From: CAZNGF01 sp964572855
GTDB taxonomy: Bacteria > Bipolaricaulota > Bipolaricaulia > RBG-16-55-9 > JAJCYT01
NCBI GenBank assembly: GCA_964572855.1
Contig: CAZNGF010000001.1
Span: 1 to 64,000, forward strand
DNA: 64,000 nt
Reading direction: 5' to 3'
Shown here: positions 16,052 through 24,324 of the stretch, one piece after another
Position numbering within the stretch: position 1 is the stretch's first letter
Layout: every line of letters begins with the position of its first letter
Translations under genes and position numbers: made by a program
Notes under the pieces: generated by a model
What the model was told of the DNA's origin: nothing
The model's input: only the letters and a program-made list of their open reading frames with translations
Databases searched by the model: none

Positions 16052-17224
16052 ATGGCCCTGGGTGATGTCGTGCTGCACGATCCCGAGCAACGGCAGTGGC
16101 TCGCCTTTCACGATCCCATCGAAATCGTCAAGACAAACGAGATCGGTGCGGTATTCCCCGCGCTCCGGCGCGTCGAGGGGGCGGTCGAGCACGACGGTCT
16201 CTACGCCGCTGGCTTCCTGAGTTACGAGGCCGCCCCGGCCTTCGACTCGGCCTTCACCGTTCTTGATCCCGACCCGGGGCTGCCGCTGCTCTGGTTCGGC
16301 CTCTACCGCGAACCGGCCGTCTGCGCCCCGCCCGGGGCCGGTTCCGCGGGCTACGCGCTCGGGCCCTGGGAGCCGTCCGCCGACTGGCCCGCCTACGAGC
16401 GGGCGTTCGCGCGCGTGTACGGGGCGATCGCGGCCGGCGAGACCTATCAGGTCAACCTCACCTACCGGCTGCGGGCGCGCTGGTCGGGCGACGCCTGGCC
16501 GCTGTTCGTCAACCTGGCGGGGGCCCAGGGCGGCGGGGGGTATGCGGCCTGGGTCGACACCGGCCGCCACGCGCTCTGCTCGGCCTCGCCGGAGCTGTGC
16601 TTCCGCCGTGCGGGAGAGGCGATCGCGACGCGCCCGATGAAGGGCACGGCCCCGCGCGGGAGGACCGCAGCCGAGGACGAAGCCAATGCCCGCTGGCTGG
16701 CGCGTTCCGAGAAGGATCGGGCCGAGAACGTCATGATCGCCGACATGATCCGCAACGACCTGGGCCGGATCGCCGAGCCGGGCTCGGTGCGCGTGCCGAA
16801 GCTGTTCACGGTCGAGCGCTACCCGACCGTGCTCCAGCTCACCTCGACCGTGACGGCGCGCAGCGGCGCCCCGCTCAGCGGGGTGTTTGGCGCGCTGTTC
16901 CCGTGTGCCTCGATCACGGGCGCGCCCAAGGTGAGCACGATGCGCCTGATCGCTTCGATCGAAACCGCCCCGCGCGGCGTTTACACGGGCTGCATCGGCT
17001 ACGCGGCCCCCGGCCAGCGGGCGCAGTTCAACGTGGCCATCCGCACGGTCACGGTCGACCGCGAGGCGGGCACGGCCGAGTACGGCGTGGGCGGCGGGGT
17101 CGTGGCGGACTCCACTGCGGAAGCCGAGTACCGCGAGTGCGCGCTCAAGGCCGAGGTGCTCAGCGCCCGCACGACGGCGCCCGTAGGGCAAGCCCGTCGA
17201 TCCGCACAACCCGCCGGCGTTTGA
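16052..17224 (+). CDS. pabB: Aminodeoxychorismate synthase component I
   Basis: A 390-residue chorismate-binding enzyme making 4-amino-4-deoxychorismate for folate, with ammonia from a PabA partner not seen here. Diagnostic motifs are AGETYQVNLTYRLRA, TRPMKGTAPRG, SEKDRAENVMIADMIRNDLGRI, FPCASITGAPKVSTMRLI and YTGCIGY. The MKGT motif and the sequence flavour favour PabB over anthranilate synthase TrpE. There is no fused lyase (PabC) tail. It follows the MTHFR-like gene by 12 nt with AGGGGA upstream, so the two are co-transcribed. Confidence 0.88.
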   Translation: MALGDVVLHDPEQRQWLAFHDPIEIVKTNEIGAVFPALRRVEGAVEHDGLYAAGFLSYEAAPAFDSAFTVLDPDPGLPLLWFGLYREPAVCAPPGAGSAGYALGPWEPSADWPAYERAFARVYGAIAAGETYQVNLTYRLRARWSGDAWPLFVNLAGAQGGGGYAAWVDTGRHALCSASPELCFRRAGEAIATRPMKGTAPRGRTAAEDEANARWLARSEKDRAENVMIADMIRNDLGRIAEPGSVRVPKLFTVERYPTVLQLTSTVTARSGAPLSGVFGALFPCASITGAPKVSTMRLIASIETAPRGVYTGCIGYAAPGQRAQFNVAIRTVTVDREAGTAEYGVGGGVVADSTAEAEYRECALKAEVLSARTTAPVGQARRSAQPAGV

Positions 17225-17307
17225 GTAAAACGCGCGGGCAGCCAAGCCCAGCGGAGCCAAACCGGAGTCGGCGTCCACTACCCTCCCCGCACACCAAGGG
17301 AGGAACC

Positions 17308-18474
17308 ATGACACGTCGTCTCGCACGTTTCAGCGCCATCGGCTTGCCCCTTCTCCTCACGCTGTTGCTGGGTCACGCAGCGGCCACAGCCCAGATCGCG
17401 GGATGCAGTCTCCCCGTGCCGGTCAACTTGGAACCCCAGGACGGGGCCCTGCGCGCCTCACTCACCCCCACGCTCAAGGTCGGCTTGTCTCAAGGCGTGT
17501 TCGGGCCGTGCTCTCTCAATATCGTGCGCTGGCAGGTCTTCTACGCGCCCAGCTCGGGCTCGTTTCCCTTGATCGACGAGTTTAGGAGCGGGGCGAGTCC
17601 GGAGCGGTTCCAGTTCACGGTGCCGGCGGGCAAGTTGCGCCCTGGCACGGACTACGCTTGGCGCGTCGTGCTGACCTTCATCAAGGACGACAACAGCGTC
17701 ACCACGCAGGCACTCAGCACGCTCACGACCTTCACCACGACCTACGTCGTCGACGGCGCGTGCGCGGCGCTGCCGCAACCGACGTTGGTGAGCCCGCGCA
17801 ATGACGTGGCGGGGGTCTCGCTCACCCCAGAGCTGGAGATCCGCGCCTTTCTGATCGGCGTGGATGCCCCGTGCCGTTGGGAGACAACCGAGTGGCAAAT
17901 CTCGCGCGAGCCGGGCTTCCATACGCTGGAGTTGAGCGAGACCCGTCTCGAGACACTTTCGATCGAACCCGGCTTGCTGCGGGTTCCGGCAGGCGTGCTC
18001 CAGCCGGAGACCGTGTATTACTGGCGCGCGCGGCTGATTCAGGGCAGCGGGTTCTTCGCGCGGGTCGAATCCCCCTGGAACGCGGCGCGCTTTCGTACGG
18101 GCGCCGGCTCGGGGGCGCGCCCGCAAGCGCCGACGCCTGCCTGTAGCGCGCTTCCCTTGCCCGTTCATATCGCGCCCGCAAATGGCGCTACCGTGTCGCC
18201 GACGCCCACGCTGGAGATGTTCCTCCCCGGCCTGCCCGACGGCTGCGAACACGACGAAACGGCCTGGCAGGTATTCGACGCGGCCGGCAACTACGTCTAC
18301 CAGACGGGGTTTACCGCGCTGGCGCACACGAGTTTGACGGTTCCAGCGGGCACCCTGGGCGCCGGTGCGACCTACGGCTGGCGCGTCAAGGTCGTCGCGC
18401 GCGGCGCGGGCCCCAACGGGTCGGACGTGTTCTCCGACTGGACGGATCTGACCTACTTCACGACGCAGTCGTGA
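17308..18474 (+). CDS. Secreted protein with three cysteine-containing Ig-like repeats
   Basis: A 388-residue protein with a signal peptide (FSAIGLPLLLTLLLGHAAATAQ). Three tandem units of about 115-120 residues follow, each starting near a Cys with LP.P, then a TPTL/TPEL strand, a second Cys, a WQ(V/I) strand, and an LxPGTxYxWRxx strand. They look like fibronectin-III or Ig-like beta sandwiches with a conserved disulfide. The same unit is the first domain of the large protein at 24325, so this is a family specific to the organism's surface. ATG at 17308 follows AAGGGAGG. Function unknown. Confidence 0.75.
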   Translation: MTRRLARFSAIGLPLLLTLLLGHAAATAQIAGCSLPVPVNLEPQDGALRASLTPTLKVGLSQGVFGPCSLNIVRWQVFYAPSSGSFPLIDEFRSGASPERFQFTVPAGKLRPGTDYAWRVVLTFIKDDNSVTTQALSTLTTFTTTYVVDGACAALPQPTLVSPRNDVAGVSLTPELEIRAFLIGVDAPCRWETTEWQISREPGFHTLELSETRLETLSIEPGLLRVPAGVLQPETVYYWRARLIQGSGFFARVESPWNAARFRTGAGSGARPQAPTPACSALPLPVHIAPANGATVSPTPTLEMFLPGLPDGCEHDETAWQVFDAAGNYVYQTGFTALAHTSLTVPAGTLGAGATYGWRVKVVARGAGPNGSDVFSDWTDLTYFTTQS

Positions 18475-18516
18475 CAACGCGAGGCCGCGGGTCACCCACG
18501 ACCCGCCGGTGTCCGG

Positions 18517-18522
18517 TATAAT
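18517..18522 (+). promoter_or_regulatory. -10 box of the DUF454 gene (leaderless type)
   Basis: Perfect TATAAT ending 8 nt before the ATG at 18531. No good -35 is found at 17 nt, so strength is uncertain. Confidence 0.5.
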
Positions 18523-18530
18523 CGGCTGGT

Positions 18531-18935
18531 ATGAATGCTTCACCGGCCCGATGGGGTTACATCGCCGCCGGCTGTGGATGCCTCGGCCTCGGCGCGCTCG
18601 GTGTTGTCCTGCCCGTGGTGCCGACCACGCCGTTCGTGCTGCTGGCCGCTTGGTGCTTCTCGCGCGGCTCGCAGCGCCTGCATCGCTGGCTGCTGGCGCA
18701 TCGTCACTTCGGCCCCCTGGTGCGCGATTGGGAAAGCAACCGGGTCATCCGGCGCCGCGCCAAGGTCCTGGCCACGGCGGTGATGGTGCCGCTGGTCGGG
18801 TTCATGACCCCCTTCGCCGACGTCCCCGCGTGGACCAAGCTGCTGGCGGCGGCGCTGGCCGCCTGGGGGCTGGTGTTCATCTGGACCAAGCCGTCCGAGA
18901 CGCCGGCCGAGGCCGCCGCGCGGGGTTCCCGGTAG
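18531..18935 (+). CDS. DUF454 (YbaN-like) small membrane protein
   Basis: A 134-residue inner-membrane protein with the DUF454 pattern: an N-terminal GCGCLGLGALGVVLPVVPTTPF helix, then CFSRGSQRLHRWLLAHRHFGPLVRDWE, and two further hydrophobic helices. Function of the family is not established. It has no ribosome site and a TATAAT 8 nt before the start, pointing to a leaderless mRNA. Confidence 0.85.
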   Translation: MNASPARWGYIAAGCGCLGLGALGVVLPVVPTTPFVLLAAWCFSRGSQRLHRWLLAHRHFGPLVRDWESNRVIRRRAKVLATAVMVPLVGFMTPFADVPAWTKLLAAALAAWGLVFIWTKPSETPAEAAARGSR

Positions 18936-19132
18936 GCAACGCGGCGCGAGCGCGCCGTCCTTGCTGTCCCGTGGGCTTGGGCGGCGTCGGGGCGTGGACA
19001 GGCTGCTGAACGTTGCAAGCCCGCCCCGGCCGCGTAATATCTGACGTGACGGTCTTGCGGGTCGGGCATGGCCCTCCGCCGAGCGGCGGTGCACGTCATT
19101 GGATTCCATTCGATTCCCCAAAGGAGCGCAGG

Positions 19133-19570
19133 ATGTCCACGTGGGTCGCGGTGTTGGTGGCGCTGGCCGTGGGAACGGCGATCTCGACGCAGAGCAGTTT
19201 CAGCGCGGTGATGGCCCGCCACGCCGGTCTCTGGCCCACGGCCTTCGTCGTCCACGTCGTCGGGGTGTTCGTCTCGCTGGTGCCGCTCTGGTTCTACCGA
19301 AGCCAGTCAAACTGGGCGGGGCTGGCTCAGACGCCCTGGTACGCTTACCTGGGCGGGGCGCTCGGGGTCGTGATCATCGCGGGGATCGCCTACCTCGTTG
19401 GCCACGTTGGCGTCACGGCGGGTGTCTCGATCGTGATCGCCGCCCAGCTGACGGCCGCCCTTCTGATCGACCACTTCGGCTGGTTCGGGATCACGGTGCA
19501 GCCCGTGGACTGGCTCAAGTTGCTGGGCGTGGCGCTGCTGATCGTTGGGGCGCGGCTGGTGTTGCGGTAG
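19133..19570 (+). CDS. DMT-superfamily membrane protein (YdcZ/DUF606)
   Basis: A 145-residue four- to five-helix membrane protein of the DUF606/EamA-like small transporter group, recognised from the start MSTWVAVLVALAVGTAISTQSSF and the GVTAGVSIVIAAQLTAALLIDHFGWFG segment. Half-size members usually act as dimers. The ATG at 19133 follows AAGGAGCGC. Substrate unknown. Convergent with the SARP regulator. Confidence 0.85.
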   Translation: MSTWVAVLVALAVGTAISTQSSFSAVMARHAGLWPTAFVVHVVGVFVSLVPLWFYRSQSNWAGLAQTPWYAYLGGALGVVIIAGIAYLVGHVGVTAGVSIVIAAQLTAALLIDHFGWFGITVQPVDWLKLLGVALLIVGARLVLR

Positions 19571-19593
19571 AAAGGGGACGGGAAAGACGGCGT

Positions 19594-22500
19594 TTAGCCA
19601 GCCTCCAGCAGCTCGTCCACCCGCGCCAGCACGTCCGCGAAGCTGTGCCGTTCGGCCTTCGCACGAATTTGCTTCCAGCGCGCGAGCGGGAGTCGGCCTT
19701 CCATATCGGCCAGGATGGTGCGCGCGTTTTCCCGCATGTACTGCATCGTGTGCAGGCGCGCCATCGCGGTCAGGAGCTCGGCCGCCGGCTCATGCTTCCC
19801 CTCTTGCCCGAGCTGCCGCCCCAGGAACACGACCGCGTCCATGATGAGCCAGGTGACGTCGGTGGCGCGCGCGATCGAAAGCCCTTCGTGTAGATGGGCA
19901 CGGGCCTCGTCGCGCAGGCCCATTCGGTGTTCGGTTTCGCTCAGGTTGGCAAGCGTCATGGCCGTCCCGGTGGCGTAGCCGAGGCGGCGGCTGACCGCCA
20001 GGGCCTGGAGGTAGTGTTCCTGGGCCCGGTCGTAGGCCGCCAGCGCGTTGGTCGCCCCGCCCAGGTTGTTGAACACGGTGTGTTCGCCCCAGGCCACGCC
20101 CAGATCGCGAAAGTGAGCCGCCGCCCGCTCGTAGAACGGAATCGCCTCCTCAAATTCCTCCTGCGCGTAGTGCAGGTTCCCGCGGTTGTTGAGCGCCTTG
20201 GCCAGCACGAAGCGGTCTCCCAGGCCTTCGCAGAGCTGCTGGCATGCCTCGTAGTGCCGGCCGGCCGCCTCGTAGTCGCCGCGGTCGAAGCCCAGGATCC
20301 CCAGGTTCAGGCGCGCGGTGGCCGCGCCGTAGGCGTCCCCCTCCGCTTCGAACGCCGCCAGGCTGCGCTGGAGCAACGCCTCGGCCTGCTCGTAGCGCCC
20401 CGCGTTCTCGTGCACGAGCCCCAGGCCGAACAGGGCCGCGCCCGCGCGGGCCGCTTCCAGCATCGCCAGCGCGGCCTCCAGCTCCCGCTGGGCGGATTCC
20501 AGTCTCCCCAGGTGGAAGTGAAAGCGACCTAGCCGGATGCGGGCTTCCGCGCCCGCCCGGGCCAGCGACTCGTCCCCCGCCAACGCGTCCACGGCCTCCG
20601 AGAACGCCCGCGCACCCTCATGGAACCAGCCGCGCATCTCGAATAACAGGTAGAGTCCCTCGATGAACGGCTCGCACAGGTCGGGGCGCTCGGCCAGGCT
20701 CCAGCGCCAGGCGGCGTGCACGTTGTCCATCTGCAGCCCGAATTCCCGCAGCGCCTCCAGCTGGCGCGCGCCCTTGAGCGCCTCGGCCCAACGCGCCGCG
20801 CGCGCCCCATAGTGCGCTGCGTGCGCGGCGTGCACGGCCGTGGCGCGCCCGGGATCATCGCGCAGACGCTCCAGCGCGAACTGGCGCAAAAGCTCATGCG
20901 TTTCGAAGTACCCGTCGGCCGTGTGCCGGACGAAGGACTTGCTCATCAGCGAGGACAGGTCGGCCAGCGAAACCCCTACCGCGGCGGCCGCCTCGCGCGG
21001 GAAGGCGCCGCGGAAGGCGCCGAGCCCGCTGAGCGCTGAGCGCTCGGCGTCGCCGAGCGAGGCCCAGGAGTACTCGAAGCTGGCCCGCACGCTGCGGTGG
21101 CGCTCGGGGGCGCCGCGCCGCTCGCCCGAGAGGAAGTCGAGCCCCCGCTCGATCTCGGCGGCGATCTCGCCCGGCGGCAGCATTCCGGTCCAGGCGGCCG
21201 CCAGCTCGATGGCCAGCGGCATCCCCTGCAGCAGGCGACAGATGCGATCGATCGCATCCCGATCGACACGGGACGGCGAGCACTGCGGATCGGCGGCGCG
21301 GGCGCGCTCCAGGAACAGGGACACGGCCTCGGGCTCGGCGTCTTCCGCATCCGTCCAGGCAAGCCCTTCGAGCGGGAAGAGGGACTCCCCGGCCGCCCCC
21401 AGCCGGGCGCGCGAGGTCACCAGGCAGGTGAGCGCCGGGGCGGCCTGCAGCCAGACCAGCAGCGCGTCGGCCCCCTCGATCACGTGGTCGAAGTTGTCCA
21501 GGATGAGGCACATGCGCTTCTCGCTCAGGTAGGCGGCCAGCTGATCCCGAGGCGCGTCGCGGCCGAAGAAGCGGAAGTCGAGCGCCTGGGCCACCTCGTA
21601 GACGATGCCCTCGGCCGAGCCCACGCCGGCCAGCCCGACCCAGAAGACCCCGTCCGGGAAGGCGTCCAGATTGGATCGTGCCGCCTCCAGCGCCAGCCGC
21701 GTCTTGCCGGCGCCGCCGGGCCCGACCAGCGTGAGCAGGCGGCAGGCGGGGTCGCGCAGTCGGGCCCCAAGCGCCTCGAGCTCGCGCCCGCGCCCGACGA
21801 GCGCGCTCAGCGGTGCCGGCAGGTTGTGGGGGGCGCGCCGCCGCGGGAGCGGCAGTTCGTGTGCCTTGATCTGGAGGTAGAGGTTGCGGGTGGCCGGGCT
21901 CGGCTCGCCCCCCAGGTGGTCTTTGAGCGCGCCGACGCCGGCGTGATAGGCTTCCAGCGCGCGCCGGTGCTCCCCCAGGTAGTGGTGGAAGCGCATGCAA
22001 AGGCGAATCGCGCCCTCGCGAAAGGGCGCCTCGGTTAGCAGTTTTCCCAGGTGCTCCAACCCGCGGCGGTACTGACCCAGCTCGCCGTGGCAGGCGGCCG
22101 CGCGTTCGAGCGCGTCCAGGCGTGCGTCCCCCAACCGGTCCCGCAAGGGCGCGCTCCAGTCCTCGTACAGGTCCTCCACCAAGACGGGGCCGCGGTACAG
22201 AGCCAGCGCCCGCTCGTAAGCCTCAAGCGCCGCGCGCCAGCGCTCGGTGCGCGCCAGGGAGTTCGCTTGCTCCAACCCGGCCGAAAACGCCTCGACGTCG
22301 ATCCAACAGGGCGCCTCCCGGCTCAAGCAGTAGCCGCCCTCCACCGCCCGCACGTAGCGCGAATCCGCGCCGCGTTTCAGCCCCGGCTCCAGCGCGCGCC
22401 GCAGCTCGCTCACGCGGCCCCGCAGGTTCTTCAGCACCTTGTCGGGGTCGCCCTCGGGGTAGAGCCGCTCGATGAGCTGGTCCGTGGTGAACACCCGCCC

Positions 22501-22629
22501 GCGCTCGCTCAGGAGCACCTTGAACAGCGTGCGCGTCTTGCGCCGACCCCAGGTCGCGTCGGGGACGGCCTCACCGTCCCGCAGCACCTGGAACGCGCCG
22601 AACATCCGGACCTCCAAAGTCTGTCCCAT
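19594..22629 (-). CDS. SARP/BTAD regulator with NTPase and TPR domains (AfsR-like)
   Basis: A 1011-residue multidomain regulator. Residues about 1-100 form an OmpR-type winged helix (EVRMFGAFQVLRDG...WGRRKTRTLFKVLLS), 100-250 the bacterial transcriptional activation domain, and 265-500 a P-loop STAND NTPase with Walker A GPGGAGKT and Walker B CLILDNFD. The remainder is about ten tetratricopeptide repeats (for example YEQAEALLQRSLAAFEAEGD). Relatives such as AfsR switch genes in response to a signal sensed by the TPR/NTPase part. It is divergent from the secreted propeller gene, a possible target. A TATAAT at 22665-22660 precedes ATG by about 30 nt. Confidence 0.88.
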   Translation of the reverse strand: MGQTLEVRMFGAFQVLRDGEAVPDATWGRRKTRTLFKVLLSERGRVFTTDQLIERLYPEGDPDKVLKNLRGRVSELRRALEPGLKRGADSRYVRAVEGGYCLSREAPCWIDVEAFSAGLEQANSLARTERWRAALEAYERALALYRGPVLVEDLYEDWSAPLRDRLGDARLDALERAAACHGELGQYRRGLEHLGKLLTEAPFREGAIRLCMRFHHYLGEHRRALEAYHAGVGALKDHLGGEPSPATRNLYLQIKAHELPLPRRRAPHNLPAPLSALVGRGRELEALGARLRDPACRLLTLVGPGGAGKTRLALEAARSNLDAFPDGVFWVGLAGVGSAEGIVYEVAQALDFRFFGRDAPRDQLAAYLSEKRMCLILDNFDHVIEGADALLVWLQAAPALTCLVTSRARLGAAGESLFPLEGLAWTDAEDAEPEAVSLFLERARAADPQCSPSRVDRDAIDRICRLLQGMPLAIELAAAWTGMLPPGEIAAEIERGLDFLSGERRGAPERHRSVRASFEYSWASLGDAERSALSGLGAFRGAFPREAAAAVGVSLADLSSLMSKSFVRHTADGYFETHELLRQFALERLRDDPGRATAVHAAHAAHYGARAARWAEALKGARQLEALREFGLQMDNVHAAWRWSLAERPDLCEPFIEGLYLLFEMRGWFHEGARAFSEAVDALAGDESLARAGAEARIRLGRFHFHLGRLESAQRELEAALAMLEAARAGAALFGLGLVHENAGRYEQAEALLQRSLAAFEAEGDAYGAATARLNLGILGFDRGDYEAAGRHYEACQQLCEGLGDRFVLAKALNNRGNLHYAQEEFEEAIPFYERAAAHFRDLGVAWGEHTVFNNLGGATNALAAYDRAQEHYLQALAVSRRLGYATGTAMTLANLSETEHRMGLRDEARAHLHEGLSIARATDVTWLIMDAVVFLGRQLGQEGKHEPAAELLTAMARLHTMQYMRENARTILADMEGRLPLARWKQIRAKAERHSFADVLARVDELLEAG

Positions 22630-22659
22630 ACGTCCATCCTCGGGGCTCGGGATGAGACG

Positions 22660-22665
22660 ATTATA
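22660..22665 (-). promoter_or_regulatory. -10 box of the SARP regulator gene
   Basis: TATAAT on the minus strand, 30 nt before the ATG at 22629. The predicted -35 (CGCGTC) is poor, so activator-dependent or weak transcription is likely. Confidence 0.5.
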
Positions 22666-22763
22666 GCCCAGCGAGCCGCCCGGACGCGCCCGCCGGAGTC
22701 CCGCCGGAGCCGGACCGGAGTCCCGGGGGGCTACAGTGCGCTCAACGCAGAAAAGGAGGCTTC

Positions 22764-24293
22764 ATGCGACACGCAATCAGACTGCTGTTGACGCTGGCGC
22801 TCGCCCTGCTGCTGGCGCAGGGGGTGGCGCCCGAGAACCGCGCCCAGGGGGCGATCAACGCGCTGCTCGAGGTGTGGCGCCTGCCCAATTCGGACAACGG
22901 GCTCGCGGGCATCGCCTACGACGGCGTCGAGAACGCCGTCTACTACGCGGCCTTCAACCGGGATCGGGTCGGCCGGCTCGAGGCGGCCACGGGGCAGCTC
23001 ACCGAGTGGCCCGTGGGCGACGGCCCCAACGGCCTGACCCTCGGCGGCGCCGGACCGCTGCTCATCCTGCAGCCGCCCTCGGTGTTCTTCACCGAAAGCC
23101 GGGGCAACCGCGTGGGCATGCTCCAGCCCGCCACCGACGGCTACCACGCCGCGGCGATCCCCACGCCCGACAGCTTTCCCAAGGGGATCGACTTCTACTC
23201 GGCGATCGCGCGCCTGGACGAGGCGTGGTTCAGCGAGCGGATCGGCGGGCGCGTGGGCCGCGTGCAGGGCCTGCAGGCGGGGCCGCTGACGCCCGTGCCC
23301 CCCACGCGACAAACCCTGCGCGCCACGACCCAGGTCGTCTCGGTCCGCCAGACGCTCTTGCCGCCCACGGTCCACCGGGGCAACCCCGCGCTGCCGCCGG
23401 CCGTCATGCTCGCGCCGCGCAGCGACCGCGGGAACGTGGCGGAATGGGACATCTCGGGTTTCTATCAGGGGGGAGACAGCTTCCCCGAGGCCGTGGCCAC
23501 GACCTTCGACGGCGCGGTCTGGATCGCCAACAGTGCTCAGGAGACCCTGCTGCGGCTCGACCCAACCAGCGACGTGATGGCCTTCTACGGCCTCCCGCAG
23601 GGGAGCGCGGCCGTGGACCTGGCCATCGACCGGGACGAAAACGTGTGGTACACCACGGGCTTCGGCCACCGGGTCGGCAAGCTCGACCCGCGCAGCGGCG
23701 ACGTGAGCGAGTGGACGCTGCCAACCGCGGGCCAGCCGCTCGGCCTGGCCGTGGTCGACGAGCGGAGCGTCTGGTTCACCGAGCGCGAGGGCGATTCGCT
23801 CGGCTGGTTCGACGCCGCCACCGGCGAGCTGCTCTCGTTCCGGATGCCGGCCGGTAGCCATCCGCTCGAGGTCGTGGCGGTGGCCTCCAACGAGGTCTGG
23901 TTCACCACCGAACGCGGCGACTTTTTGGGCCACCTCACGGTCACGGCGCTGGGCCAGCCGCTGACGTCGGACAACGCGATCCACGGGTTTCAGTTGATCC
24001 AGACGGACCGCAAGCAGGCCGACGTCACGGTCGACTACAGCTACGAGGGCGGCCACGGGTTGCCCATCTGGCTCGACGTCGACGTCCTGAGCGGCGGGGT
24101 CAATCAGACGGACTTCGGCACGGTCGTGGCCCGCATCGACGCGCGGGGCCGCGGCTCGGCCACGGTGCGCGTCATCTACACCGGGAACGCCTGCGTCGAG
24201 TCGGACCAACTGCAGATCGACATGTACGACACCAACGGGGACGTGTTCGCTACGCAGCGCTTCAACGCCTCGTTGCGCTGGAACTGCGCCTAG
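22764..24293 (+). CDS. Secreted beta-propeller protein (virginiamycin B lyase-like)
   Basis: A 509-residue exported protein with a signal peptide (LLLTLALALLLAQGVAP). Residues about 35-400 contain repeated blades of the form NxxWYTxGxGxRVGKLDxxSGxxxEWxLP, as in the Vgb/streptogramin lyase-like and NHL propellers; for example DENVWYTTGFGHRVGKLDPR. A beta-rich C-terminal domain of about 110 residues ends with a cysteine pair. The propeller fold is clear, but lyase activity is not implied because many secreted relatives only bind ligands. AAAAGGAGG precedes ATG. Confidence 0.8.
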   Translation: MRHAIRLLLTLALALLLAQGVAPENRAQGAINALLEVWRLPNSDNGLAGIAYDGVENAVYYAAFNRDRVGRLEAATGQLTEWPVGDGPNGLTLGGAGPLLILQPPSVFFTESRGNRVGMLQPATDGYHAAAIPTPDSFPKGIDFYSAIARLDEAWFSERIGGRVGRVQGLQAGPLTPVPPTRQTLRATTQVVSVRQTLLPPTVHRGNPALPPAVMLAPRSDRGNVAEWDISGFYQGGDSFPEAVATTFDGAVWIANSAQETLLRLDPTSDVMAFYGLPQGSAAVDLAIDRDENVWYTTGFGHRVGKLDPRSGDVSEWTLPTAGQPLGLAVVDERSVWFTEREGDSLGWFDAATGELLSFRMPAGSHPLEVVAVASNEVWFTTERGDFLGHLTVTALGQPLTSDNAIHGFQLIQTDRKQADVTVDYSYEGGHGLPIWLDVDVLSGGVNQTDFGTVVARIDARGRGSATVRVIYTGNACVESDQLQIDMYDTNGDVFATQRFNASLRWNCA

Positions 24294-24324
24294 CACAACG
24301 CCCGTCCCCGTGAAAGGAGCATCC

